Made by a program: the position numbers and the translations under genes. DNA of 64,000 nucleotides, taken from assembly GCA_904066235.2 (NCBI GenBank), contig CAJFCV020000004.1:8122001-8186000 (forward strand), given 5' to 3'. The notes under the pieces are model-generated. The model worked only from the letters and a program-made list of their open reading frames with translations, had not been told where the DNA came from and searched no databases. The DNA comes from Bursaphelenchus xylophilus (Eukaryota > Nematoda > Chromadorea > Rhabditida > Aphelenchoididae). This document shows, one piece after another, positions 26,001-39,546 of this stretch (position 1 is the stretch's first letter; each line of letters starts with the position of its first letter).

Positions 26001-26992
26001 TGTCTTCTTTCAAGGGTTGTATTTAATGGCCGTTCTAATAGCTCCCAAAATCCAATAATTTTTTGGAATTTTTGGTGGCTTGTAAAAAGGATACCCTTAG
26101 GCAGAGATTATTGCCGTAAAATTTTTTAAAGTTGGGCTAAAAAATTTAGCGCTAAACTTTTAACGTTCCCCCAAGCTCTGACTAACTCTAAGACAACAAC
26201 TTCCGAGAACGTGGAAGGTTCCGTGTTTTGCCCCCGGCTCCCCGTTCGGTTTCCCCTCAAGAAATCCGATGGTCAAATACACGGAGGAGCATGTAGATGG
26301 GTCGGTTGATTGGAGACATTTGATGCACAACTTTTTTTACGCCTCGAGCTTTTTGACTTTTTTGTTTGTGCAAGACCTGGGGCCAAGATGTTCGAGGCAA
26401 AAATCAGGGGACTTTCCGAACAGACAACTCGGAAGGGGAAGAGCGCGAAGTATCAGTGGCTCCCGTGTTCTACCAAAGTTTACATTTTCCAAATTTTGGG
26501 GTTAACGTCACAGAAAGAGACGTTAAGATTACCAGAGGGTTGTTTAGGATTATACAAAAATTTGATTATAGTTTGGCATGAAATTAAACTTTGTATTGAA
26601 GACAACGCCCGGCAAATAAGTCATCTTTTTTGTCCCAAAATCAGAGTTTCTACCGTAGGAACGGCATTTGAGCCGTTGAGCCCTATTTTGAATTACTTTT
26701 TTTACTTTTTTTCAGTCTTGTTTGCTCTGCCCTGCACAATTCTCATGTTACGATGATTCTTGATATACAAATTTTTTTCCTCGGCCCGGACCCGCTTTGC
26801 TGACGTCATCAGCTCACGCTGATTGAACAGCTCTTTTTTAACCCTTCTAAAAATTTGTAAGGACAATTAATTCGTGTAATTACAGAAAAAAAATTTTTGC
26901 TTTGTAACAGCCTTTTATTTATCTTTTCAGCTATTGTTTTCCCTCGGATTATGGTTGTATAAACACGCTCAATCACCGCAAACACCCACAGA
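23054..26992. other. Gene-poor 3.9 kb stretch
   Basis: Tandem AATAAA-like signals near 23,100-23,190 probably end the patched-related transcript. The remainder contains only short, mostly unspliceable open frames; two overlapping frames at 26,269-26,756 have no domain or codon support. I see no RNA gene or repeat array here. Confidence 0.5.
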
Positions 26993-28106
26993 ATGACCCC
27001 CAACAAGGCCAATATGATGAATGGCATTCAGAATGGCCGTCCTCACATCACCCACATTATCTTTGATTTTGACGGAATCTTGGTGGACAGTGAAGACCGA
27101 TATTCAATGATCCATAGTACTTGTTTGAAATCGTTTGGGAAGGAGTTCAATATTCACATGAAGTATGCCATTTTGGGGTTGAGGAAACAGGATGAAGTGA
27201 GGACTTTGCTGAGACTAAATGATCTGGATGGATTGGTGGAGCCGGAGGAATACATAAGAGTAAGTTGTTTTGGACGCTTACAGCTCCCCATTGCTAGAAA
27301 ATTTAAATGTGTGACATCGATATTTTTTTGCTTTAATTTTGACCACTTTCCTCTCTAGTAAAACTGCTGAAAAATCAAGATCTATTCACTCCAACCTTTC
27401 AGTTATACGAGGCGCAATACGAGACCCTTCTGCCCGACTGTCCACCCATGCCCGGTGCTGATGATCTAGTCCATCATCTTCATCTCAACGCTGTTCCCAT
27501 GGCCATTTGTTCGAGCTCAGGAGAAACAGAATTCAGGATAAAAACGAGGAAGCGCTTCCAGCATTGGCTGAGTATGATCCCAATTCAAGTTTTGACAGCG
27601 ACAGATAAAGAAGTCAAGAGGGGGAAACCCTTCCCAGACCCCTATCTCATCACTATGTCCCGTTTTAAGGCAAGTTTCTCTCTACAGAGCCCAGGCCTTG
27701 TCCTAAAATTGTTTAAAAAATAAATTTTAATAACACTCTGCCATAAATTTTGAGATTTTTAGTCGTCATTATCTAATTTCTTGCGTAATCCCTCCATTTT
27801 TTCCAGATCCCACCCGCCTCTCCCCGGAACTGTCTCGTTTTCGAAGATTCGATAAATGGTGCTGAATCAGCCCTGAATGCTGGAATGAATTGCATTTTAA
27901 TCCCCCAGAAGCAGTTCAATTGCGAAGAAACGATGAACAGTATCAACCAGCTGAGGCCCCGCTTGACGGATGTCTTGGATTCAATGGAGGATTTCGATCC
28001 GAGTTTATACGGATTGCCGGGCCGATTCAGCGAATTGGAGCAATGTCCGGAGCTGGAGACTCCGGGCGCCGCGAATGCACAAGCGCCGTGTCACGTTTTC
28101 GACTGA
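26993..28106 (+). CDS. HAD-superfamily phosphatase, pseudouridine-5'-phosphatase-like
   Basis: A soluble HAD hydrolase of the HDHD1/PUDP type, which removes phosphate from small sugar or nucleoside phosphates. Three exons (26993-27259, 27403-27669, 27807-28106) give 277 aa. Catalytic motif I is FDFDGILVDSE (first Asp the nucleophile). Motif II is CSSSGE. The motif III lysine is in KRGKPFPDPYL. Motif IV is VFEDSINGAESALNAGM. The cap helices lie between motifs I and II. The second intron (27670-27806) begins GCAAGT, not GT; only this GC-AG boundary keeps the frame (AAG|ATC). An extra 40-residue tail follows the normal HAD end. The stop is 204 bp from the convergent ivd gene. Substrate is inferred from family only. 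Confidence 0.88.
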
Positions 28107-28310
28107 TTCTGCAGATCTTATATTGTTTTGGCTTTGTAAACACTTCCCTTGATGTTTTAATCTTGTACAACTGGAATAAACGCAAGTATAATATAATTTA
28201 TCGTCTTCTAAATGATTCCAGAGTCTCTATCGCTTCAAATATTTACTTGTTCATTCAATTTTACATGATCTTACACTACTTATGGCTTGTTTTATAACTT
28301 CTTCCCGTAT

Positions 28311-29919
28311 CTATGAGTATTCTTTGTTGAGGGCTCTTCCGATGACCAATCTTCGGACTTCCGAGGTTCCAGCTCCAATCTCATACAACTTGGCGTCCCT
28401 CAGCAATCTCCCAGTCGGGTAATCATTAATATAACCATTGCCTCCAAGCACTTGAATGGCATCCAACGCGACTTGTGTCGCCTTTTCCGAGGTGTATAAA
28501 ATAACTCCCGCACAATCTTTGCTGGTGACTTTCCCGGCCGTAGTTGATCTCGCAATCGTATACAGATAACTTCTGCATGCCGAGAGGGTCGAGTACATAT
28601 CCGCGAGCTTTCCTTGGAGTAATTGGAAAGTTCCGATTTTGCTGCCAAAAGCAGTTCTTTGATGGGCATAATCAAAGGCAATATCACAGGCACTTTGCAT
28701 GATTCCCAATGGTCCTCCAGACAGGACTAGGCGTTCCACATCAAGCCCGGTCATCAGCACATAAACTCCTTCATTTTCTTTGCCAAGAATGTTCTCCACG
28801 GGGACTTCCACGTTGTCGAAGATCAATTCGCAGGTATTGGAGCCTCTCATTCCCAATTTATCCAGCTTTTCTCCTCGACTGAAGCCTTTCCAATTCTAAA
28901 CCAACTCGGTAAACCCTCAATCCTCTGTTCACTCACCCTTTCAACAATAAAGGCAGTGATTCCATGAGATTTTTTGGTGACATCAGTCTTGGCATAGACA
29001 ACATAAGTGTCGGCGTCGGGGCCATTGGTAATCCAGAACTTGTTTCCATTCAAAACGTAATGATCGCCCTTTTTGTCGGCTCTCAGCTGCATTGAGACCA
29101 CATCGGAGCCGGCGTTGGATTCGGACATGGCCAAACTTCCAATATGTTCGCCGCTGATTAACTAAAATTATATTGCAAAAGGTAAAAATGTCGCCAAATT
29201 TTAAAAATCATCGAGCAAAATCAGACTAGATTATCTCCCAATAACTAAATTTTACCTTGGGCAAATATTTAGCCTTCTGTTCGTGCGTTCCATGCCTCAC
29301 AATTTGATTTACACAGAGGTTTGAATGGGCGCCATAGCTCAAAGCAATAGATCCACTGGCTCGTGACAGTTCTTCCATGGCAATAACATGGTCAAAGTAG
29401 GTCATTTCCGATCCACCATACTCCGCGGGTGCTGTGACTCCGAGCAGTCCGGCATCTCCGAGTTTTCTCCAGAATTGACGGAGGTCTGCGAAGTTGTTTT
29501 GCTTGTCGATTTCATTGGCAAACGGGGCCAATTCTCGTTGAGCTAGGTTGAAAACGGTCTCACGCAGCTGAAAGAAGCTTTTTTTGTTAATAAAGAGATT
29601 GAAAACAAGGCAAAGTAAACTTAATTTTAACTCAATTTAATTACTACTACAAAATGATGACTAAATTACTATGAAAAATTTTTTAAAACGAGAGCTACAG
29701 CGCCAAGACCATTTCCAAATTTCATGATCGCGCACTTGTTTACCATTACAAACTCAATGACTCCTGACTTACCATCTTCTGTTCATCAGTGAGTCCATAA
29801 ACGTCATCGTTAACTGGATAGGTCCGGAATCCATTGCCGACCACGCTGCTCGAGCTGGTTGAGGACGAAGCTGCAGTGCTCTGACAACGCAACGACCGTA
29901 AGACGACTCGACTCAACAT
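28311..29919 (-). CDS. ivd-1: Isovaleryl-CoA dehydrogenase, mitochondrial
   Basis: FAD-dependent acyl-CoA dehydrogenase that oxidises isovaleryl-CoA to 3-methylcrotonyl-CoA in leucine breakdown, passing electrons to ETF in the mitochondrial matrix. Four exons (29773-29919, 29256-29567, 28937-29161, 28311-28895), all with phase-0 introns, give 422 aa, the normal family length. I start at the ATG at 29919 because GATTCTTCAG ends just upstream; an in-frame ATG at 29946 would add nine residues. The first 30 residues are Arg/Ser-rich, fitting a mitochondrial presequence. Key blocks are [15 protein letters not shown] and [18 protein letters not shown] (FAD/substrate), [33 protein letters not shown], and the C-terminal [19 protein letters not shown] and [19 protein letters not shown]. 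The catalytic glutamate of IVD enzymes lies in the TGLDVERL region, a position specific to IVD-type enzymes. Confidence 0.96.
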
Positions 29920-31433
29920 TCTATTCTGAAGAATCGACCAAATCAAAACAACCGCTTTTATAATAATAAAATTGTAAATTCCATAAATTCCATGTGTAAA
30001 ATGGACTCAAAATCACGATTCTCGCCGAATAAAACATCTGAAACATTGACTAACAAGACAGATGATCATTACCCACCATAAACAACCCAAAACCACAGAA
30101 AATAAGGCTTTTTGCCTACTGTAATATATTTTTTTGTCTAGTGCAACCCAATTTTTTATAAGTTTAGTACCCATTTAGAGATCAACCGCCCTCCCAACGT
30201 TCAGACCATTCAAGTGACCAACGACTTTTTCTGTCGCTTCTTCAAACCACGTTTCTCCCGCCGCCTGAGAAACGAACATCCAATCGAAAAAAAGGCGAAA
30301 ACTTGGATGTTCTGTGATAACAAGCGAAAAAATTAGACCTCTCAGACTAAAATAAAAGGCTTTTTGATGGGGAAATTGATAGTAAAGTCAGGGGTCGGCT
30401 AAAGAAAACTAAAAAATAGGTTATTACAATAAATTTTTGAAGTAATGGTTGACATGGACAACAAAATATAGCCAAGAAAGGTGATCACAGAACATCCGCG
30501 TTTTTATACGACTATAAGTAATTTCTGCCTAAGCAGAAAGAAAAAGAAATTACATCTATCTCTTGAGCAAGTATCAATATTTTAGACCACCTTGTGGGTA
30601 ATCAATCCAATTTGCATCAAAGCCAACGAGTTTTTTTTTTCACTTTTTAGTGTCTACCCATCATTGAGAACCTTTTTGTCATCTTTAAACCAAAACTTCC
30701 TTCAGATCTGCCCAACTGCTGATGGTAGAAAGTAAACTCATTACCGTACTACACCAAAGATAATGTAGAAAATCAGCCAGCAGTCAGCATCGACAACAGA
30801 TCACTCAGCACGTGTTGACGACAAAGCTGACAACTTTTTCGATGCCCACGTGTCTCTGCTAGGACCCCAGGCACTCAGACAACTGTCTCATTTCCCCATC
30901 TCGACAGTTAATCATCCGTGCAAATTAAAAAAAAAGGAGACGAAGCCCTGGGGACATTATCCATGAACAATTCCTTCTTACAATTTGGATTAAATTTACT
31001 TGCAATACCCATATGACTGTATTCGGATAGATAAAGGTGCAGATAGCAAGACGAGAAGATACGGACGAGATTCTGATCTGAATTTCAGTTATCTTACAAT
31101 ATAAAATTACGGTATTTGCTGGATATATTATATATGGAAAAGTGGAGGAAAGCATCGGAAATATAGGAAGATATTACAATCCTACATGGGAGCTGGCAAC
31201 ATCAAAGGCTTATATCAGTAAATTACAACATATTCTGACACGGTTGCAACGTAAAAAATATAACACTAGATAAGATATCAATCACATTAAACTACGTTAA
31301 ACTCGATGCAAATCTAGGTAAATACAAAACAATCTCGCGCAATAAATACTAGACAATAAATGTAAGGGTGCAAGGCAATCAAAGACAGCATATCAACAAC
31401 ACAAAGCAAAGAATTCAATATTTTTCAACAACT
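29920..31433. other. Intergenic, upstream of ivd-1
   Basis: Promoter side of the dehydrogenase gene and 3' flank of the PAQR gene. Contains no supported coding sequence. Confidence 0.5.
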
Positions 31434-33528
31434 CTAAGATGGCATGAACCATTCATCCAAGAAGCTGGAGGGTTGCTCCTTTCCGAACCTCGATATTAGT
31501 TGTTCCCGGCAAGAACCCAGTCCCAGTTGTTTCATGGCCAATTCGCTGATCCCATGGAAGTGTACGAAGGCGGCGATGATCACAAAAATGTGGAAAAGCT
31601 GATGCGAATGACAGAAGAGATCACATCGCCCGGGGCAGAATCTCTCGGGGAATCTGAAGGCATAGATGGCAGCTCCGACCAGATAGAAGACGCCCATTAG
31701 TACTATCCATTGGAGTGAAGCATTCTGTACCAAGTAATCAAAGCCGTCCGTGATAAAAAGATGTGTTACTGGCGCAAAACCTAAAGAAATTACGGTAATT
31801 TACCTTTTAAAAAACAAATCCCTATCTTTCCAATGTAACGAAAATGCCTGGGAGACATCAAAAACTTACTGCTCAATCCCATTAACACGAACACAATCGC
31901 TCTCAACGCCCTGAATTTAGGTTCTGAAAACTTGTCCCACAAGGATACGACGAGGGCTGCAGTTCCTAGGATCACAATCATTCCAATGTAAATAACTTTA
32001 GGTATTGTTCGGCAATAGAAACTGTAGTAAATCCATGGAACAAATGATCCAACAATGAGCATTGTAATTCCGGAATAATCAAGTCTGTAAATGAGATAAA
32101 CATAACAAATACATTAATTTCAAAAGTAAAAAAGGACACACTTACTTGCTAAACAGTTTTCCGACTCCTTGCGAATGGCATTGCACAGTATGAAAAGAAA
32201 AGGAGAGGCCGAGACAGAAGATGGCACCAGCGAAAAAATTGGAGAACACCAATTTATCGCGCCAATTTATCATATCATTCGGTCTAGTCAGAAAGTACGC
32301 CGCTACTCCAATAAATGCCACACATCCGTAAAGATGTGTCCATATGTTACCCGTCTCAGTATGCAGTTGGAAGATCGATTTGAAGCAAGAGGTAAAACTC
32401 GGAAGAGGAGGTCGATGGCCGGAATGAAGAAACTCGTTGTCTTGAAGCCATTCTGGTAGAAGATGAAAGTCCTGCACCTTCCACCGAGCTTCCCATATCC
32501 GCCTGGCAATCCGGAACCTTGTTCGTCCCGGATCCTCATCTGTCACGTTGATTTCTTCCTCGTCGTATTCCACCTGTAACATGGATAATTTACTTGACAT
32601 TCTAGGAATAAAACCCGATTCCAATCAACATAAAATGGCTTCTCTAAGACTGCAGAACCATTCAGCTACGTTCTAAACCTCAAATTAAACAACAAACTTG
32701 AAGACTCACCTCAATATCATCTTCGACGTTAAGATTGAGATTCGTCGTCTCGATAAACCGATTTATAGCGGCCTCGTTTTGTTGATGGTACGGGTGGAGC
32801 CTGTACCGTACCAGATGCCGTCGATGCGTACCTTCTTGCTAAAACAGACGCCTTAATCAACCAGTCCCGAAAGTGCGAAACTTTTGAATAAATCCGTTTT
32901 AGCGAAGAGCTCTTTTTCCAGAAAAGTTTTTGGTATAAAACTTGAGAAAATGCCATAAAAACTCACTCGGAAGTCGTTTTCTGCAACTACAAGTAGTGCT
33001 TTGTCCCGATGATGGGCGTTTGGCATTGAAAATGCTCGTCTGTGTCCTTTCTTGAACTTTGCTTTACCTCCTTTTGTTTCTGCTGGTTGAGGATCACCAT
33101 TACCCGTCCGATTTTCCGCATCGCACGTCAAGAAGACACAATCTGCTCCATTCTCTGGAATACCAACATTTTAATGGATGCAAACGACGTGCAGACAGAC
33201 CAATAATATTGTACATGATATCTAAACCAAGAAAATCAAATGGAATGCACACCTTTCTCAACAACGTTAAACCCCTGCATCTGAAGGGCATAGTTTACTT
33301 CCCTTGCCGGTCCTTCATCGTCACTACTATCATCTTCTCGATTGGCTACTACCTTTTCAATGTTCTTTACAATAATGTCAAGTGGATATGGCACTTCGTC
33401 CGTGTTTACCGGCCTAAACAATCAGCATACATAGCCAGGAATTCAACTTACCCATGTGGTTCATTGCCCAAGGATTCTAAGGTTGTTTCCGAAGTCCCGG
33501 CTTCATTTACTTCCTCGATCACAGCCAT
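31434..33528 (-). CDS. PAQR family / adiponectin-receptor-like seven-TM protein
   Basis: Seven-TM protein of the adiponectin receptor group. The nematode PAQR-1/PAQR-2 proteins help keep membranes fluid; members are thought to have ceramidase-type zinc chemistry. Seven exons (33452-33528, 33253-33413, 32967-33154, 32710-32838, 32146-32573, 31870-32084, 31434-31780) sum to 514 aa with continuous phase. About 240 cytoplasmic, charged N-terminal residues precede the conserved RRIWEARWKVQDFHLLPEWL and NEFLHSGHRPPLPSF entry motif. Zinc ligands are visible: His in SFSFHTVQCHS (TM2 region), Asp in KLDYSGITML, and the HxxxH pair in CHSHQLFHIFV of TM7. Length lies between typical PAQR-1 and PAQR-2 sizes, so I leave the paralog open. 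Confidence 0.94.
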
Positions 33529-34872
33529 AACTCAAAAGAAATTGAGTTGTGACTGGTGAAAATAGTAGAGCCTGCAAAGAAATGAACTGAACTCTGTTTC
33601 GAGTGGAGCGAGCACGACGTCATAAGGTAATCAATCTGATAAATGAAACACTAAATTGTTTTCGTTGTCTAAATCAATATAAAATGGAAAATTGATAGAA
33701 AATCGATGCTTATCTTTTGGAAAATAGACGGCAAGAAACATACTTGATCTGCTGAACCAATAACTTCTAGAAGTCTTCGAACAAACGCTTCAACTTTTCA
33801 TAAAAACACAACTACCACAATAGTGCAATATAACGATTATCGGGGCTTTATTTTAAAATAAATGTATTTACAAATAAGTATTTCATAAAAAAGGTTTGGA
33901 AATCCTACACAAGACATGAAAAACAAGACAATTTTTGAGAGAGTTCGACGAAATCAGACGAAAAATAATATTATCCATGAGAGAGAAAAGACTTGACCCA
34001 ATTCCCCGAAAAGAATTTATAATTAGGTCTCGACCAAAATTGCGTTTGCTTGGCATTAATAAGACGGAAAAGAGTCTTTGTAGACGGCGGAGAACGCTTT
34101 TTTTCTCCAAAAATAAGCTTCTCCATCACGCCACACAACAAAGTCCGTTCGAAAGGAACGCGAAGAAGCCGTGAATGCTCCTTTCCGGATTTACATACGA
34201 TAACACGAAGAGAAGCTGCATAAAAGAGCATAAAGGAAAGAGGAACGCGTCACGTGCCCTTACAAGGCGGCAGTATTCCAATTTCCCGAAAGTGAGGCGT
34301 CTTTATACGAAACAGTTTCCTCCGAGTTATGGCCCTTTCCCCACTCTGGTTTGGCGTTTGTTTTTCGAATTAGGCCCTGTGGAATTTATCGGGGGAGGAT
34401 CGACAGATTCCATAAAGAATGACTCAGATTACAAGCAGATTTTGGAATTCCAATCTATAGTAATGTCATGAATAAGGTCATTAGAGAAAAATTCAACCGT
34501 TTCTTTGCGGGATGGCCTTCCCAGACATCCAGAAACCGCTCGCTTACATCTAATGCTTCTAAATTTGTTTGTTTTCGACGTGAAGTGCATAACTTTGAAG
34601 AAAATATGGAAGTGCACCTAATCTGAAATTGAGCCAGAACTGGCGTGGGCCATGTCGAGGAGGCCGCTAGAGCGTAAAAAATCTGTTTCTTGTGGAATTC
34701 AGAGTGTGATTCAGAAAACAGCAGGTCAATTTATTGTTCTCTGAATAATTTAATAATCGAAATATGTAAGGTACACGAAACAAACTAGAATCGTCTATTC
34801 ATATCATTTCTCTCAAAGGTGCATGTCGATTTGTAGCCAGTGGGGACGGAAGAGCGTGAAACTGAGGGCTTC
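33529..34872. other. Intergenic between PAQR gene and FLP gene
   Basis: Presumed upstream region of the PAQR gene and 3' flank of the FLP gene. Open frames at 33,880-34,230 on both strands have no domain support and no splice context. Confidence 0.5.
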
Positions 34873-36252
34873 TTAGAATCGATTCAGATATAACCACATT
34901 TGAGGGTCTTCGGCTTGGGCGGATCGGCCGAATCGGACCAATGGGGATTTGAGGTCGGGAGTTCGGGGGGAGCGTTTGCCGAATCGGATCAAGGGGTTGG
35001 AGAGGACGTCCTGAAAGTCGGAAAACCAATATTTCAGTCTATTAAATTTTCATGCAATGATAACGTGTCTAGAGAAAGCCTAGGTAAAAATGATGACTTT
35101 AGGATTACTGTAATTTTTCAGCTAACATTTTCACCTAGAAATTTTGGGAAAAATTTATGGAATGATTTTCAATGAGGTATGGAAAAAATAGCTTGCATTT
35201 TCCAGAAACCATCGAGATTTTCTTGGCCGGAAGTTATTTAAAAAATGGGCACTTTTTTGGTATGTACTTTCGATATAGAATTTCAAAGGTAAATTACGGG
35301 TTTACCGTGCAATTTGTCTTTTGAAAATCCTATTTTTTCGCGCAGGAGCGAAAGAGGCATTGAAGAAACCCGTTATTCGTCAGAGAATTCTCTACATTTT
35401 GCGTGATCTCTCGCCAAAAGTTCGATTATTTTGGAACCGTGAGCTAAGAGTTTCAATGACTCTAAAATAACTCGCTTTCGCCAAAATTAGTGTACCCCGC
35501 TTTTATATCCATGACTTGTAGTTTGTTTGTTACACCACAATGTTGAAGAATCCATTGTGTAATAACCTAGCCTACGCTGCATTGGCGCCTCTAACGGAAG
35601 TATCGCTTTCAGCGCTAGTTGGAGCAGACAGTGTTGTCCGTGACCATTAAAAAATAAAAATTCTGATTAAAGTCTCGGACGACTGTATCTGTTTACATGT
35701 CTACGGACGTCTTCTGTTTGATGAGAAGTTATTTGGGAGTTTTGAATGCAGATTTATATCATAGATGATTTTTTTCTCTATCGTTTTTAATAGAACCCCT
35801 TCAAACCCAGTAAAATCAAAGCCTAAAAATCAATATAAATGTGGAAAGAAGGGGTCGTCGTGATAAAGAAGTCATCAAACTGACCACTCGAGCGATCCTT
35901 TGTAATCCACTCTTACGCCAGCGGGTTAATGGCGCTTCGTATGGCTCCTTGGGTGCTTGGAAAGAACGGGTGTTTATAACTGGAGCTGAAATTGAAGGAA
36001 AGGATTAGTTTACGATAGACAAGATCTTGCATTCACAAGTGGGATGTGCTAACATCGCTGTGCCATAATTGCCTTTGTCCCAAATAAATTCAAAAGTCGA
36101 GCTCCGTTTTTGGTATAACTCCCTTGTGAGATAGACATGTAATCCCTACCATTAGGCCAATCCAAAAACTTGATTTCTGTGGAGTCGAAGGCTGTGATCA
36201 GTGGTGTAATATATGTGGCGATGAAGAGCAACGATAACACGAGTACATTCAT
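34873..36252 (-). CDS. FMRFamide-like peptide (FLP) precursor
   Basis: Neuropeptide precursor, processed in the secretory pathway of neurons into C-terminally amidated peptides. The C-terminal exon (34873-35010) follows a strong acceptor GACTTTCAG and encodes 45 residues with two RFG-plus-basic units: ...LSNPLIRFG-KR and SPRTPDLKSPLVRFG-R. The Gly supplies the amide and the basic residues are the cleavage sites, so products end -PLIRFamide and -PLVRFamide. Upstream, the ATG at 36252 opens a good signal peptide (MNVLVLSLLFIATYITPLIT). Exon 1 (36150-36252) joins in phase to an exon starting at 35985 after CAATTTCAG. How that exon reaches the last one is not settled: a GTCAGT donor near 35885 would give the right phase. 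The RFG exon is firm; the linking is tentative. It resembles the -PLIRFG class (FLP-13-like), but I do not assign a number. Confidence 0.68.
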
Positions 36253-39200
36253 TGTGTAAGTGACCCTCAAAATATTGTATCAATACAACCCGAACCCTTT
36301 ATTGTATGGTCATTATGTGCCGAGTTTTGCACGCATATTAATGGGCGTTCGTGTCTAACAAACAAAATTTTAGCTTACAAAAAAGTTTATTTCCGGGGAC
36401 CCCTGAGGCGTTTAACATTCAAATCATTGTAAATTAAATACCGGGGAGTTCTAGCAACATTAAAAATACGATCCAGCTATGTATTAAAAAATGCATATTG
36501 CACACTACATAAGATGTATAAAATCTTGATCTGGCGTTTACAAAGCCGCTAAATGACTTTGCAGATGGAAAACAAACAAATTTATATATTCTTTCTTTAC
36601 ACGTGTGTTTTCGATATCGCAAATCCGTTAATTGGTTTAAAATTGTTCTTAAAAAAGGTGAACAACGTGCTAAACATTCGTCATTGCGAAGCGAGAAGAC
36701 AAAGTCTACAACCAGCACTTGTGGGGTTATTTTGGGAGATGTTATGGAAATATTTAGAGGGAGATTGATCAAGAGACGACATCAGAGTAATGATTATAAA
36801 AGATAGAAAACTGTAGCTGTGAAATAATCTTTTTGTTTCGCGATAGAGTACGCTAACTTTAGGGCTTTAAGGATGCGTTATGTTGTGCGAGTACATGTTC
36901 TATGACTTCCGTCACTTGTACCGCGCTATTCAATACTCGTAGTGTTTTACTGAGGAAGATAAAAATCCTTAACATTTCTTAGAGCATTTATTTTTGGTCT
37001 GCCCCTAAAGTGGATCAAAATTAGACTCTTTCGGTTCGAGCTTCTATTCTGTAAATGACCCAATAATATGTACAATCGTAAGCTAACCTCCATTGACCTT
37101 ATAAAGTCTCATCAGTCTAGTCTCGTCATTTTCCCACCCCCGCTCCTGCCCTCAACACAAATCCCAGCACTCAAAAAAACGCATTATTACTGCACGGCCC
37201 ATAAAGTAATCAAACCCATCGGAAATTATGAAAACTAAAACCGCTTTTATATAGTTTCGGGGCCCAGAAATGCGGCAAACGCAAACACTGGTCATCCTGC
37301 CCTCCGCCCATAAATCGACTGGATTGGCTTTCATTGGGGGGAGGAAGTTGATTCCGCGTAATGTGGGGTCGTCTTCCGCCCAAATGGTAAGCCGATAACA
37401 ACAACAGTGCGTCCCATTCTTTGCAAAATGATTCAGGGCCGGATGCCGGAAATGCCTACATTATATTTATACGCCAAAAACAGGTTGGGTGGGACAAACC
37501 AGACGAAATATAAACTATAAGTGAATGCGGTGCCCGGAATTATCATGGTCCCGTATTTTCCTTGAACATCGGTCACTGCATGCATACTGAAAGAGTTTTA
37601 ACTCTAACAGGGCTAAATGACGTGATGGTGAAGGTTGTTACAGCTGCCAGGTGGTTAGCTGAATTTTGTGGAAGCTGCAACGCTCAAGTTTTGATGGAGC
37701 TGAACGAAAGTTAATGTTAAAATTCCTGAGATATATTACAGATCTTTATCCCAAATTTTGAAAAAATTAAAGCGGCTAAGAGAAGAAAGTAGCCATAAAA
37801 GCTGCTTGATTTTTGAGAGTCTCACAATTGTCAGGAAATTGATATGTCAGAGGTAAATTTTAACATTTTTTACGAGCATTTCTTGTACACAATATGTAGT
37901 CATCAAGTGTAGGCCGTCTTTACAAAGTTTAAAAAGCAAGCTTTGCATTCAGTTCAAGTTGTATCACACAATTTTTGTTTTTGTTTGAAGGCATCTTTTC
38001 AAGCTGCATTACAATTGTAAATATCAAAAAAAAATATGCAGCATCAGAAGTCATTTTTTGTCAAAGAAACTATTACTTTTTGGTCAAGATTAGACTCAAG
38101 TTTAAAGCCGGCTTTGAACTTTTCTGTCGACACAGATCAAATAGCTACACTTTACGCGATAAAGGAAAAAAATAATAATCCATTGGCGGAGAATAAAGTC
38201 GAAATGACCAAAAATAGTAGGAACCGGCCCAATCTCAAATAACCGAAACGTTCTGGGTTCCGTCATCGAAAACCGCTTTCAAAACTCGGGATATTTCCTT
38301 GCAGAAGTCGACCGGAAATACTGTAAACAAACACAGCTGACGTAGAAGATAAATGATGACGCGCCAACTTCTCCACACACTTCTTGACCTCACAATGAAA
38401 CGGCTCGGATTCCCTAGGCCATATTTTTCGAATTTTGATGACTTATGAACCTAGCCTTTTATGGACTTGTAAACGTTGTTCTCAATGGTCGAGGCTCAGA
38501 ATTGAGGGTCAAATTTTACGTATTTTTGGCTGTGTTCCTGTCTGTGGTTTCTGTAGGCTTTGACTTGAGACAAGAATTCGATGAATGTCGGCTCAATTTT
38601 GAATCTTATTTTTTTGAAACTTATCCAGGTACCAAGCTCGCACCACCCGGAAAACGCTGACATTTTTGGACGTAGTGTTTTTAGAAATTGACTTTTTTCG
38701 CTCTATTTGTTATGTAAATATAATATTAGGTTAAATTACAATAATGGATCCCCAAAAAAACAAATTTTTACATGCGTAAGCAAAAAAGTCTTGATAAATA
38801 TTTTTTAGCTGTAGAAATTTAAAAATGAAATCTAGAACTTTCAAAATGACTTTTTACCGACTTACAATTGCTTGAATTTTATGCCAAGTTGATCGAAACA
38901 TGAACGTCGAGCGGTTAATAATTCTTTTTCACAATTCCCATGCAATTTCACACCAGCAAACTTAAAAATTTAAAATATTTTACTCCAGCTCAAATGCTAA
39001 TATTCCCTCCTTTCATTATTTTGTAATTCGAGCGTTTATTTAGTCCAATGGTTTTAACATTATCGTTTATTCCCTCAGCCTCGCAGAATTACAGTAAGCT
39101 TTTTTTTTTTTTGGGAAATGCGGAAGTAATATCTGCTGTTGAGACTTGGCTTTCCTCACAAAGAATTCGTCAATAATTTTGAGGGAAAAATGCAAAACAT

Positions 39201-39546
39201 GTCCGTTTTAGGCCATGTGTAACACAATATAATGTCGTTTCGATGTGCGTAAACAATGACTCGAACAAATGACTCAATACGAAAGGAGTTGTTTCAACGT
39301 CAGAAATTACAACACGTCATTCCCATGCAAACATAATAAGATACGGTATACTTATGCAGTGGGAACTACAAATGGAAATGCGACGCTCAGATTTTTTTTA
39401 ATTTTGTACACACGTTTTCTTTGAAGCTGGAAAATTTTTATAAATACCAAAATTTGAAAAAACGTCAGATTTTTTGAGTTAAAAATCCCGTTTTTTGTCA
39501 TTGAAAAATTTAGTCTAAATTTTCGCCAGAGTTTGCAATAATCTAA
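36253..39546. other. Gene-poor stretch upstream of the FLP gene
   Basis: Presumed FLP promoter side, then AT-rich spacer. Apart from the weak two-exon candidate at 38445-38734 nothing could be supported. Confidence 0.45.
38445..38734 (+). CDS. Possible small two-exon hydrophobic protein, unrecognised
   Basis: An ATG frame at 38445-38628 ends in a CCAG|GTACCA donor. A 56 nt intron closed by GTGTTTTTAG leads to 38685-38734, in phase, with a stop. The 77-residue product has an internal hydrophobic run (KFYVFLAVFLSVVSVG) near residues 24-39, then a region with one Cys in FDECRLNF and one in SICYV. The hydrophobic run is not at the N-terminus, so this is either a membrane peptide, or the true start is on a missed upstream exon. 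Evidence is only splice phase and composition. Confidence 0.25.
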
